Shown here: positions 24,180 to 31,614 of the stretch, in pieces
How the letters are laid out: each line of letters starts with the position of its first letter
Position numbering within the stretch: position 1 is the stretch's first letter
Assembly: GCF_003667545.1 (NCBI RefSeq)
Contig: NZ_RCUV01000005.1
Location: 62,001 to 126,000 of the forward strand
DNA: 64,000 bases
Direction of reading: 5' to 3'
DNA from: Mycetocola manganoxydans
GTDB lineage: Bacteria; Actinomycetota; Actinomycetes; Actinomycetales; Microbacteriaceae
The notes under the pieces: model-generated
What the model was told of the DNA's origin: nothing
Database searches by the model: none
What the model saw: the letters and a program-made list of their open reading frames with translations, nothing else
Translations under genes and position numbers: made by a program

Positions 24180-25547
24180 GTGGTAGATCCAACTGATCCG
24201 GTGGTATTGGCAGATGACTCTGTGATTTCCGGTCTGGACTATTGGCGTGAACTGCCGATCAAGCAGCAGCCGGAATGGCCGGATCCGGATGCCGTCGGCC
24301 GGGCATCCGCGCAGATCGCTTCGTTTCCTCCCCTCGTCTTCGCGGGTGAGGTCGATATCCTCCGCGAACGACTCGCGCGGGCCGCGAGCGGCGACGCCTT
24401 CCTCCTGCAGGGCGGCGACTGTGCCGAAACCTTCGCGGGAGCAACAGCGGACCAGATCCGCAACCGCGTGAAGACCATCCTCCAGATGGCCGTCGTCCTC
24501 ACCTACGGTGCGTCGATGCCCGTGATCAAGATGGGCCGCATGGCCGGTCAGTTCGCGAAACCCCGCTCGAGCGACACCGAGACCCGCGGCGACGTCACCC
24601 TGCCCGCGTACCGAGGTGACATCGTCAACGGGTACGACTTCACTCCTGAGTCGCGCCGCGCCGACCCCAACCGCCTCGTGCAGGGGTACCACACGGCGGC
24701 GTCAACGCTCAACCTGATCCGCGCGTTCACGCAGGGCGGTTTTGCCGACCTGCGTCAGGTGCACAGCTGGAACAAGGGCTTCGCGTCCAACCCGGCGAAC
24801 CACCGGTACGAACAGCTCGCCAGCCAGATCGACAAGGCCATCCGTTTCATGGAGGCCGCAGGAGCTGACTTCGACGAGCTCAAGCGTGTCGAGTTCTACA
24901 CCGCCCACGAGGGCCTGCTGATGGATTACGAGCGGCCGATGACGCGGATCGACTCGCGCACGGGTACCCCGTACAACACCTCGTCGCACTTCATCTGGAT
25001 CGGCGAGCGTACGCGGGACCTCGACGGAGCCCACGTCGACTTCCTGTCGCGGGTCCGGAACCCGATCGGTGTCAAGCTCGGCCCGTCGACGACACCCGAG
25101 GCGATGCAGGAGCTCATCGAGAAGCTCGACCCCGAGCGGGAGCCTGGTCGGCTCACGTTCATCACGCGGATGGGTGCAGGCAAGATCAGGGATGCCCTGC
25201 CTCCGCTTCTCGAGGCGATCAAAGCGACAGACGCCAATCCGCTGTGGGTCACCGACCCGATGCACGGAAACGGAATCACGACGCCGAACGGTTACAAGAC
25301 CCGCCGCTTCGACGACGTCGTCGACGAAGTGAAGGGTTTCTTCGAAGCGCATCGTGCCGCTGGGACGCACCCGGGCGGCATCCATGTCGAACTCACCGGT
25401 GACGACGTCACGGAGTGCCTCGGCGGTTCAGAGCACCTCGACGAGGCTGCCCTGTCGACCCGCTACGAGTCTCTCTGCGACCCGAGGCTCAACCACATGC
25501 AGTCCCTCGAACTGGCATTCCTCGTCGCGGAGGAACTCGGCAAGTAG
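24180..25547 (+). CDS. aroG: Class II 3-deoxy-7-phosphoheptulonate synthase
   Basis: 455 aa, plant-like type II DAHP synthase, the first step of the shikimate pathway (phosphoenolpyruvate plus erythrose-4-phosphate). Family signatures include FLLQGGDCAETFA near residue 80, MPVIKMGRMAGQFAKPRS, YHTAASTLNLIRAF, EFYTAHEGLLMDYE and WVTDPMHGNG, covering the metal-binding Cys, His and Glu residues. The M. tuberculosis counterpart is Rv2178c, which forms a complex with chorismate mutase. It starts with GTG and ends at a long hairpin shared with the convergent kinase gene. Confidence 0.95.
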   Translation: MVDPTDPVVLADDSVISGLDYWRELPIKQQPEWPDPDAVGRASAQIASFPPLVFAGEVDILRERLARAASGDAFLLQGGDCAETFAGATADQIRNRVKTILQMAVVLTYGASMPVIKMGRMAGQFAKPRSSDTETRGDVTLPAYRGDIVNGYDFTPESRRADPNRLVQGYHTAASTLNLIRAFTQGGFADLRQVHSWNKGFASNPANHRYEQLASQIDKAIRFMEAAGADFDELKRVEFYTAHEGLLMDYERPMTRIDSRTGTPYNTSSHFIWIGERTRDLDGAHVDFLSRVRNPIGVKLGPSTTPEAMQELIEKLDPEREPGRLTFITRMGAGKIRDALPPLLEAIKATDANPLWVTDPMHGNGITTPNGYKTRRFDDVVDEVKGFFEAHRAAGTHPGGIHVELTGDDVTECLGGSEHLDEAALSTRYESLCDPRLNHMQSLELAFLVAEELGK

Positions 25548-25563
25548 AAGGGGAACACATCGA

Positions 25564-25593
25564 AGGCGCCGGGAACGAAGGTTCCCGGCGCCT
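25564..25593. terminator. Bidirectional terminator between aroG and pknL
   Basis: A perfect 13-bp stem (AGGCGCCGGGAAC with GTTCCCGGCGCCT) closed by a GAAG tetraloop, midway between convergent stops. There is no T-run. Confidence 0.75.
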
Positions 25594-25614
25594 CATGTGT
25601 GTTCGGACCGTTCG

Positions 25615-27552
25615 TCAGTCGAGGATGTTCGCGGTCACCGTGATCGTCGATCCGCGTCTCGCCGACTCGCCGGCTTCGGGGTCGATACTGTCGACGGTCA
25701 GCCGCGTCGGCGCCCAGAAGAGTTCCTCGAGGTCGCTTTCCACCGTGGTCTTGAACCCGGCGTCCTGCAGTTTCTGGATGGCGTCGGCGACGAGCATGCC
25801 GACGACGTCGGGGATCGGAACAAGGTCGACGCCCTTCGAGACGACCAGGCTGACGTCATCCCCTGGGCGGATCACGCCGTCGGCGACAATGACGGAGAGG
25901 ACGAGACCCTTGTCGATCTCATCGCTGAAACGTTCCTCGACCTTGTCCGAGACCACCAGGCCGACGTCCTCGAACGCGGCCCGTGCGGCATCCGGACTCA
26001 ACCCGACACCGTTCGGTATCGCACCGACCGACACCGCGAGGTTGACCGTTTCGCCCTGGAGGATCTCGCCACCGGCGGAGAGATCCTTTTCGCTGGCGGG
26101 ATCGACGGCGCTGATCACGACGTCTGATTCGACGTCACGGTTGAACTGTTTGTCGACGGTGCCGACCGTGAGCCGATTGTCGGTCAGGAAGGATTGGGTC
26201 TCCTCCAGGGTCATGCCCGCGAGTGCCGGCACGGTGACGGGTGCCCGCCCCAGTGACACATTCACGGTGACCGCGGAATCTCGCACGACCTGGCTCCCCG
26301 GCCCCGGGTCCGTGCTCGACACGAGTCCTGACGCGACATCGAAGCTGTATTCGCTGCCCTGCTCGACCTGGAGCCCCATCTCCTGAAGGATCGCCGTCGC
26401 TTCCTCCGGTGTCGAATTGACCAGATCCGGCATCGAGACCTGAGACCCGGGACCGGCGGCGAAGTACCAGCCGGTGCCCCCGGAGACCGCGGCGAGCATG
26501 AGGACAAAGGCCAGGACCCACCAGCCTTTCTTGCGGCGCCTCGCGGTTGTCGTGCGGAGAGCGGATGTCGCATCCTCGGGGGCTACTGGGTCCGTCGACA
26601 TGTTGGCGGATGTGAGGGCCTGCGTGAACTCGGCGGTGTCGCTGATCGGTGGCGCCGCCGGCATGAGCATCGTCGGGTTGTGTGCCGCCGTCGCCGTCGA
26701 AGCGAACCCCAGTTGCTTCTCGACCTCGCGAAGCCGCTCGAGCAACTCGCGGGCGTCGCTTGGACGTTCATCCGGCGACCGCTCCGTAGCCCAGAGAACG
26801 AGGTCGTCGAGGGGGTCGGGGACCGACGGGTTCACGACACTCGGCCGCGGAACCGATTCGTTGGCGTGCTGGTAAGCGATCTGCATCGGCTGCTCGCCCT
26901 TGTATGGCTGCTCACCTGTGAGCATCTCGTACATCATGATGCCGAGCGCGTAGATGTCGCTTCGAGCATCGGCGACACCGCGTGTGACGAGTTCGGGGGA
27001 GAGGTACGCGATCGTACCGAGCAGCGACTGGCCCGTTGCGGTGTTCGCGCTTGCGGCACGGGCGAGACCGAAGTCGCTGATCTTGATGCGACCGTCGTCG
27101 GCGAGCAGGACGTTCTCGGGCTTGAGGTCGCGGTGGATGATTCCCGCCCGGTGCGCGGCGGCGAGGCCGCTCGTCACGGCATCCATGATGTCGACGACCT
27201 GGCGGGGGGTGAGCTTGCCGTGGTCGCGGAGCAGATCGCGCAGGGTGATCCCCGGGAGGTACTCCATGACCAGGTAGGCGAGATCGGAATCCTGCCCCTG
27301 ATCGAAGACGCTCACCACGTGCGGATCGGCAAGTCGGGCTGCCGACCGGGCTTCCTGGACGAATCGATTGCGGAAGTTGCTGTCATCGGCGAGGTGACCG
27401 TGCATGACCTTGATGGCCACGCGGCGTTCCAGTCGCTGGTCTGTGGCCAGGTAGACGGTTGCCATCCCGCCCCGAGCGATGCGCGAACGGACCTCGTAGC
27501 GGTCGTCGATGAGACGACCGATGAGGGGGTCGATCCGCTGGCTCGTTGTCAC
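25615..27552 (-). CDS. pknL: PASTA-domain Ser/Thr protein kinase
   Basis: 645 aa from a GTG at 27552. The kinase domain (residues about 19-275) has the Gly loop IARGGMATVY, Lys48, HRDLKPEN with Asp142 and DFG with Asp160. A membrane helix follows at about 335-360 (WWVLAFVLMLAAVSGGTGWYF), then four extracellular PASTA repeats of about 65 residues each. PASTA domains bind peptidoglycan fragments, linking wall state to cytoplasmic phosphorylation. By synteny (aroG, kinase, Rv2175c, prenyl synthase) it is the PknL ortholog, although M. tuberculosis PknL has no PASTA domains. TAGACT ends seven bases before the GTG, supporting that start. Confidence 0.9.
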   Translation of the reverse strand: MTTSQRIDPLIGRLIDDRYEVRSRIARGGMATVYLATDQRLERRVAIKVMHGHLADDSNFRNRFVQEARSAARLADPHVVSVFDQGQDSDLAYLVMEYLPGITLRDLLRDHGKLTPRQVVDIMDAVTSGLAAAHRAGIIHRDLKPENVLLADDGRIKISDFGLARAASANTATGQSLLGTIAYLSPELVTRGVADARSDIYALGIMMYEMLTGEQPYKGEQPMQIAYQHANESVPRPSVVNPSVPDPLDDLVLWATERSPDERPSDARELLERLREVEKQLGFASTATAAHNPTMLMPAAPPISDTAEFTQALTSANMSTDPVAPEDATSALRTTTARRRKKGWWVLAFVLMLAAVSGGTGWYFAAGPGSQVSMPDLVNSTPEEATAILQEMGLQVEQGSEYSFDVASGLVSSTDPGPGSQVVRDSAVTVNVSLGRAPVTVPALAGMTLEETQSFLTDNRLTVGTVDKQFNRDVESDVVISAVDPASEKDLSAGGEILQGETVNLAVSVGAIPNGVGLSPDAARAAFEDVGLVVSDKVEERFSDEIDKGLVLSVIVADGVIRPGDDVSLVVSKGVDLVPIPDVVGMLVADAIQKLQDAGFKTTVESDLEELFWAPTRLTVDSIDPEAGESARRGSTITVTANILD

Positions 27553-27559
27553 GATTGGA

Positions 27560-27565
27560 AGTCTA
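27560..27565 (-). promoter_or_regulatory. Leaderless -10 box for pknL
   Basis: TAGACT on the minus strand ends seven bases before the GTG at 27552; there is no ribosome-binding site. Confidence 0.5.
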
Positions 27566-27676
27566 TGGAGCCGGGCACCATACACGCTCGCAAAACACCG
27601 GAACGACGGCTAATGGAACCGAATTCGTGACCGGATTGTGAAGAAACCGCCCGATGGGAGCGCTTGAGCGGCCGGG

Positions 27677-28717
27677 TCAACCGAGCTGGCTGAGCCAGGC
27701 CCTGGCCGAGGTCTCCCACTTGGCGTAGGCATCCGGGTGTCCGGATTTCTGGACGGCCTGGGCGGCGTCGGTGAGTGACATCGACGTCCAGCCGGGAATG
27801 TCGAACAGACCGACGGTGAGCCCGGGGTTCGGGTTGTTCTTCCCGCCGAAGAACGCCTTGGTCGCCCGGACCGGGTCGAGGAGCTGTGCCGCTGTTCCCC
27901 AACCCTGGCTCGGTCGCTGCTGGAACAGGCCGAGCGAGTCGCGATCACCGAACTGCACGTTCCTGAGGCTTGACTCCTGTGCCGCGGCCGCAAGCGCGAC
28001 GACGATTGCCTCATCGCTCGCTCCGATCGACCGGCCGGTCGCGACGATGATTCGTGCGTTCGTTGCCATTTCGGCGCTCAGCGGGGTCACGGCATCCGCT
28101 TTCGCCTTCGGGGTGGGCTTCGGCGTCGGAGCCGGGGGAGACGCGGGGACCGCGGCACTTCCGGGGATCTTCAGGGACTGGCCGGGATAGATGATGCTCG
28201 ACGCGCTGAGGCCGTTGGCCGCAAGCACGGCTGAGACGGCAACGCCATGGTCCGCTGCTATGCCGCTTACCGTGTCGCCTGCCACGACGACGTGGCTCGT
28301 TTTCGGAGCCGGCGCGGGAGCCGCCGCCGGGGGCGCCGGTGTTGCCGTCGCGCCGGTGAGACTGAGGACCTGGCCGGGGAAGATCGTGCTCGACCAGCTC
28401 AGTCCGTTGAGCGCGAGCACCGACGCCGTCGCGAGTCCGTACCTGGCGGCGATGTCGCTCACGGTGTCGCCGGCTGCGACGGTGTAGCGGGCAGGAGCGG
28501 AGGCGACGGCAGCGACCGCTGCGGGAGCCGTCGCCAGCGGTTTCGGGCTCGGTGCGCTCGTCCGAGGGGAGGGGGAGTGCGGAGCCGCGGCGGCCTCGGT
28601 GGGCATCGCCTGCATGCTGGCCGCAAGAGAGCCGGTGAGCAGAATCGGCAGGGTCAAATTGCGCGCCCGCTGGCGCACGTCGCCCGCTCGGTGCGGTGTT
28701 ACGGTTCGCTGCGCCAT
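27677..28717 (-). CDS. Exported LysM protein with transglycosylase-like domain
   Basis: 346 aa from the ATG at 28717, with GGGGG ahead of it; an upstream ATG at 28732 is also possible. A signal-type N-terminus (LTLPILLTGSLAASMQAMPTE) is followed by an Ala/Pro-rich stretch and two LysM domains (RYTVAAGDTVSDIAARYG and HVVVAGDTVSGIAADHG), which bind N-acetylglucosamine chains. A linker leads to a C-terminal domain with ALAAAAQESSLRNV and DSLGLFQQRPSQGWG, resembling a soluble lytic transglycosylase/lysozyme fold with a Glu at the expected catalytic place. It probably cuts peptidoglycan outside the cell. It sits between the PASTA kinase and the Rv2175c homologue. Confidence 0.85.
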   Translation of the reverse strand: MAQRTVTPHRAGDVRQRARNLTLPILLTGSLAASMQAMPTEAAAAPHSPSPRTSAPSPKPLATAPAAVAAVASAPARYTVAAGDTVSDIAARYGLATASVLALNGLSWSSTIFPGQVLSLTGATATPAPPAAAPAPAPKTSHVVVAGDTVSGIAADHGVAVSAVLAANGLSASSIIYPGQSLKIPGSAAVPASPPAPTPKPTPKAKADAVTPLSAEMATNARIIVATGRSIGASDEAIVVALAAAAQESSLRNVQFGDRDSLGLFQQRPSQGWGTAAQLLDPVRATKAFFGGKNNPNPGLTVGLFDIPGWTSMSLTDAAQAVQKSGHPDAYAKWETSARAWLSQLG

Positions 28718-28850
28718 GGAAATGGCCCCCATTCGTGTGTCAATCGCCCCTCAGATTCGCACACTGCTGGGATGTGAGTCAATGAGAGTGACGGACGGGA
28801 CCCGGTAGCGGTGGTGCAAAACGATCCCAAGGGTCCACCGGTCCGCGTTC

Positions 28851-28880
28851 GATCTGTCACACTCATACCTGTGACAGATC
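28851..28880. promoter_or_regulatory. Perfect inverted repeat over the Rv2175c-type start
   Basis: GATCTGTCAC (28851-28860) and GTGACAGATC (28871-28880) are separated by ten bases. The right arm contains the likely GTG start. The arm spacing puts the half-sites two helical turns apart, as expected for a dimeric DNA-binding protein; autoregulation by the encoded protein is a reasonable guess. Confidence 0.5.
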
Positions 28881-29215
28881 TGTATGCAGACCGCCAGTGG
28901 CTGACCATTCCCGACCTCGTCGAGAAGCTCGACCTCACTCCCAGCCGGATTCGCCGCCTGATCGAGGAGCGCCAGCTTCTCGCCATCAAGCGTGACGGTG
29001 TCCTCAGTGTGCCGGCCGACTTCCTCAATGACGAGGACCAGCCGCTCAGCGAACTCCGGGGAACGCTTTTCGTCCTCGCCGATGCGCGGTTTACGGACGA
29101 CGAGGCGATGGAGTGGATGCTCTCCGTCGAGGAAAGTCTCGGCACTGCCCCCATCGACGCCTTGCGCGCCGGCCGCAAAGCCGAGGTGCGCCGCGTCGCC
29201 CAGGCGCTCGCCTGA
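28871..29215 (+). CDS. Rv2175c-family DNA-binding protein
   Basis: 114 aa from a GTG at 28871; a GTG at 28811 is in frame and would add 20 residues. It has an N-terminal winged helix-turn-helix (WLTIPDLVEKLDLTPSRIRRL, EERQLLAIKRDGVLSVPADF) and a C-terminal helical part with ARFTDDEAMEWML and GRKAEVRRVAQAL. Rv2175c of M. tuberculosis binds DNA and is a substrate of PknL, which blocks its binding when phosphorylated. The kinase gene lies two genes away here, in keeping with that pair. A perfect dyad overlaps the start codon. Confidence 0.85.
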   Translation: MTDLYADRQWLTIPDLVEKLDLTPSRIRRLIEERQLLAIKRDGVLSVPADFLNDEDQPLSELRGTLFVLADARFTDDEAMEWMLSVEESLGTAPIDALRAGRKAEVRRVAQALA

Positions 29216-29236
29216 GCCGTCAGGGTCCGGTCCGGC

Positions 29237-30331
29237 TCAGTAGTTGCGCCTGACCACCGCGTCCGCGAGCGATCGCAGCCCGTTCGTCGCTTCGTCGCTG
29301 AGGCCTGCCCCGTCGAGCGCCGCGTTCGCCCGTCCCAGATTGTCGGCGATCATCGCCTCGACCTCGTCGACGGCTCCCGAGTCCCTGATGGTCGCCTGCA
29401 GCGACGCGATCTGTTCTGCGTCGAGTGTCGGGTCCCCGAGCAGCTCGTCGAAGATCCGGCGAGCAGCCTTCGGCAACGTCGGCCTGGTGAGTGCGACAAG
29501 AACGGTGCGCTTGCCCTCGAGGAGATCATCGCCGCTCGGCTTGCCGGTGACCGCGGCATCACCGAAGACACCCAGCAGATCGTCGCGAAGCTGGAAGGCG
29601 ATTCCGAGCGGAAGCCCGAAGGCGCGCAACGATGCGACCTGCGTCTCCGTTCCGCCGCCGAGGAGAGCTCCCATCGCAAGCGGGCTTTCGACGCTGTACT
29701 TTGCCGACTTGAATATCAGCACCTGCCTGGCGCGGGCGAGCTGATCCTCTTCGGGGTGTGCGCGCCATGCGCGCTCTTCGAGGATGTCGAGGTACTGGCC
29801 CGCCGTCACCTCGGTTCTCATCCGAATGAACTCAGCCCGAGTGGCGAGTCTGGCTTCCGGCGCCACCGCGGCGAGGCCTTCGTCGAGGAGTTCGTCGCTC
29901 CATCCGAGCAGCAGGTCCCCCAGAAGAATGGCAGCCGCTCGACCATAGCCGTCGCCGTCCCCGTCCCAGCCGGAGGACAGATGGAGGCTCTCGAAACGCT
30001 TGTGTGCAGCCGGTGCTCCCCGCCGGGTGTCGGAATTGTCGATGATGTCATCGTGCACGAGCGCGGCGGCGTGGAAGAGCTCGAGGGCGCCGGCGAGGGA
30101 GACCATGGCGTCGAGTCCGTTTTCCGGGGCATTTCCCGGTCCGGCGACGCTCGCCCAGCCCCAGTAACAGAAGCTTGCCCGGAAGCGTTTCCCACCGCTG
30201 AGAAACTCCCGAGAGAAGGAGGAGAACGGCTCGAGGTCGGCTCCGACCTGGGCGAGAATGGATTCACGAGAACTCAGGAAATTGTCGATTCTCGACTGGA
30301 CCAGGTCGTGCAGGTTGGCAGTTTCACTCAC
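29237..30331 (-). CDS. Polyprenyl (geranylgeranyl-type) diphosphate synthase
   Basis: 364 aa. It makes linear isoprenyl diphosphates from isopentenyl diphosphate and an allylic starter, for quinones, carotenoids or cell-wall lipid carriers. The first Asp-rich motif is HDDIIDNSDTRRG (Asp94, Asp95, Asp98), and the second is QLRDDLLGVFGD; GGKRFRA is the substrate-binding motif. The two residues before the first motif are small-to-medium, so chain length cannot be read safely. Equivalent to Rv2173 (idsA2) by order. GTG start at 30331 with TAGGCT six bases upstream. Confidence 0.92.
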   Translation of the reverse strand: MSETANLHDLVQSRIDNFLSSRESILAQVGADLEPFSSFSREFLSGGKRFRASFCYWGWASVAGPGNAPENGLDAMVSLAGALELFHAAALVHDDIIDNSDTRRGAPAAHKRFESLHLSSGWDGDGDGYGRAAAILLGDLLLGWSDELLDEGLAAVAPEARLATRAEFIRMRTEVTAGQYLDILEERAWRAHPEEDQLARARQVLIFKSAKYSVESPLAMGALLGGGTETQVASLRAFGLPLGIAFQLRDDLLGVFGDAAVTGKPSGDDLLEGKRTVLVALTRPTLPKAARRIFDELLGDPTLDAEQIASLQATIRDSGAVDEVEAMIADNLGRANAALDGAGLSDEATNGLRSLADAVVRRNY

Positions 30332-30337
30332 AGCGCT

Positions 30338-30343
30338 AGCCTA
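30338..30343 (-). promoter_or_regulatory. Leaderless -10 box for polyprenyl synthase
   Basis: TAGGCT on the minus strand ends six bases before the GTG at 30331. Confidence 0.5.
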
Positions 30344-30362
30344 GCCATCTGACCATGGCTAG
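30341..30362. promoter_or_regulatory. Inverted repeat between divergent prenyl synthase and DUF3040 genes
   Basis: CTAGCCAT (30341-30348) and ATGGCTAG (30355-30362) form a perfect 8-bp dyad with a CTGACC spacer. It overlaps the minus-strand -10 box and a plus-strand TAGAAT (30360-30365), so one bound protein could control both genes. Confidence 0.45.
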
Positions 30363-30409
30363 AATTGACGAGATGGACCTGCGTCGAACCCGAGTTGGAG
30401 GGGAACATC

Positions 30410-30796
30410 ATGCCACTGTCTGAACAGGAGCAACGGCTTCTCGATGAGATGGAGCGCAACCTCTACCGGAACGATGCCGACTTCGTGTCGACCGTCGGGG
30501 ACCGGCGTGGTCGCCCCACCTATCGAAGCGTTGCGCTCGGAAGCGTCATCACCATCGTGGGCGCCGCTGCTCTCGTGCTCGGTGTGATTCTTCAGCAGCC
30601 CATCATCGGGATCCTCGGGTTCGGGGTCATGCTCGCCGGCGTTCTCGTCGCGATCTCTCCCGGTAAAGCGGATGCCGATGCTCCCGCAGACAAGGACGGC
30701 TTCGCCTCCGCGTCGACGAGCAATCCGCGGAAGGGTTCGACCACATTCATGGACCGGATGAACGACCGCTGGGACAAGCGCCAGGACGACCGCTAG
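30410..30796 (+). CDS. DUF3040 membrane protein
   Basis: 128 aa from the ATG at 30410 with GGAGG upstream. It begins MPLSEQEQRLLDEMERNLY, the DUF3040 signature, followed by two membrane helices (ALGSVITIVGAAALVLGVIL and PIIGILGFGVMLAGVLVAI) and a charged tail (MDRMNDRWDKRQDDR). It is the counterpart of Rv2169c, found upstream of mraZ across actinobacteria. No biochemical function is known; its fixed place before the division cluster hints at an envelope role. It ends 28 bases before an intrinsic terminator. Confidence 0.9.
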   Translation: MPLSEQEQRLLDEMERNLYRNDADFVSTVGDRRGRPTYRSVALGSVITIVGAAALVLGVILQQPIIGILGFGVMLAGVLVAISPGKADADAPADKDGFASASTSNPRKGSTTFMDRMNDRWDKRQDDR

Positions 30797-30824
30797 GCGA
30801 TCCTCCACTTTCACCCCTCACTTC

Positions 30825-30853
30825 AGGGCCGACCGAAAGGTCGGCCCTTTTTT
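30825..30853 (+). terminator. Intrinsic terminator before dcw cluster
   Basis: A 10-bp stem (AGGGCCGACC with GGTCGGCCCT) with a GAAA tetraloop, then a run of six T. It separates DUF3040 transcription from mraZ and is the most canonical terminator in the window. Confidence 0.92.
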
Positions 30854-31013
30854 GTGCCCGAAATCGGGCGTTCGCCTCGTCGCCCGTTCCGTCGAGCGTC
30901 GAAATGCGCCCTCGAAGCGTATAAGCGCTCCATTTCCCTCCACCTCGTCGATCGTTGACGTGGAGCGGAGAACGGCCCATTGATAGCGGCAATAACGCCG
31001 TTTTCGTAGATTT

Positions 31014-31043
31014 GTGGTGCGAAGTGGAGTAAAGTGGAGAAGA
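31014..31043 (+). promoter_or_regulatory. MraZ-box array
   Basis: Three direct repeats with a strict 10-base period: GTGGTGCGAA, GTGGAGTAAA and GTGGAGAAGA. They start 66 bases before the mraZ ATG and follow a -10-like TAGATT (31007-31012). MraZ binds GTGG/TGGG repeats spaced by one helical turn in other bacteria, so this is the expected autoregulatory site. A fourth GTGGAG occurs at 30960-30965. Confidence 0.75.
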
Positions 31044-31079
31044 CCCAGAGTTGGCCGGAACGAGAGGGAGGGCGTAGCG

Positions 31080-31511
31080 ATGTTTCTTGGCACCTACGCC
31101 CCGAAGCTCGATGAGAAGGGCCGCATCATCCTGCCGGCGAAGTTTCGTGACGAACTCGCAGGGGGAGTGGTCATGACCCGTGGCCAGGAGCACTGCGTCT
31201 ACGTCTTCAGCAACCGTGAATTCGAATCGCTGCACGAGAAGATCCGCCAGGCGCCCGTCACGAGCAAACAGGCTCGGGACTACCTGCGTGTCTTCCTCTC
31301 CGGTGCCAGCGCGGAGACCCCCGACAAGCAGCACCGTGTCACGGTGCCTGCAGCGCTCAGGAATTACGCCGGACTCGGCCGCGACCTCACCGTCATCGGC
31401 GCAGGAAGCCGCGCGGAGATCTGGGACACCGAAGCCTGGGAGGCCTACCTGGCCGAGCAGGAAGCGGCGTTCTCCGACACAGCGGAGGAGGTGATCCCCG
31501 GACTCTTCTAG
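31080..31511 (+). CDS. mraZ: Transcriptional regulator MraZ
   Basis: 143 aa from the ATG at 31080, preceded by GAGAGGGAGGG. It has two tandem AbrB/SpoVT-like halves: [22 protein letters not shown] and the second with [18 protein letters not shown], each with the conserved D-x-K-x-R-x-x-(L/V)P. MraZ is an oligomeric DNA-binding protein that represses or tunes the division and cell-wall cluster it heads. Three tandem boxes lie just upstream. A GTG at 31014 is in frame but falls inside the binding-site array. Confidence 0.95.
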   Translation: MFLGTYAPKLDEKGRIILPAKFRDELAGGVVMTRGQEHCVYVFSNREFESLHEKIRQAPVTSKQARDYLRVFLSGASAETPDKQHRVTVPAALRNYAGLGRDLTVIGAGSRAEIWDTEAWEAYLAEQEAAFSDTAEEVIPGLF

Positions 31512-31614
31512 TCCCCGGATTCTGACTCCCAGCCGTTCACACGCCCTGACACACTTCCCCGGTGCCAGGTCGGAATGGATGGGGATCAGGACCCGGGGCC
31601 TCCCGGGACATCTC

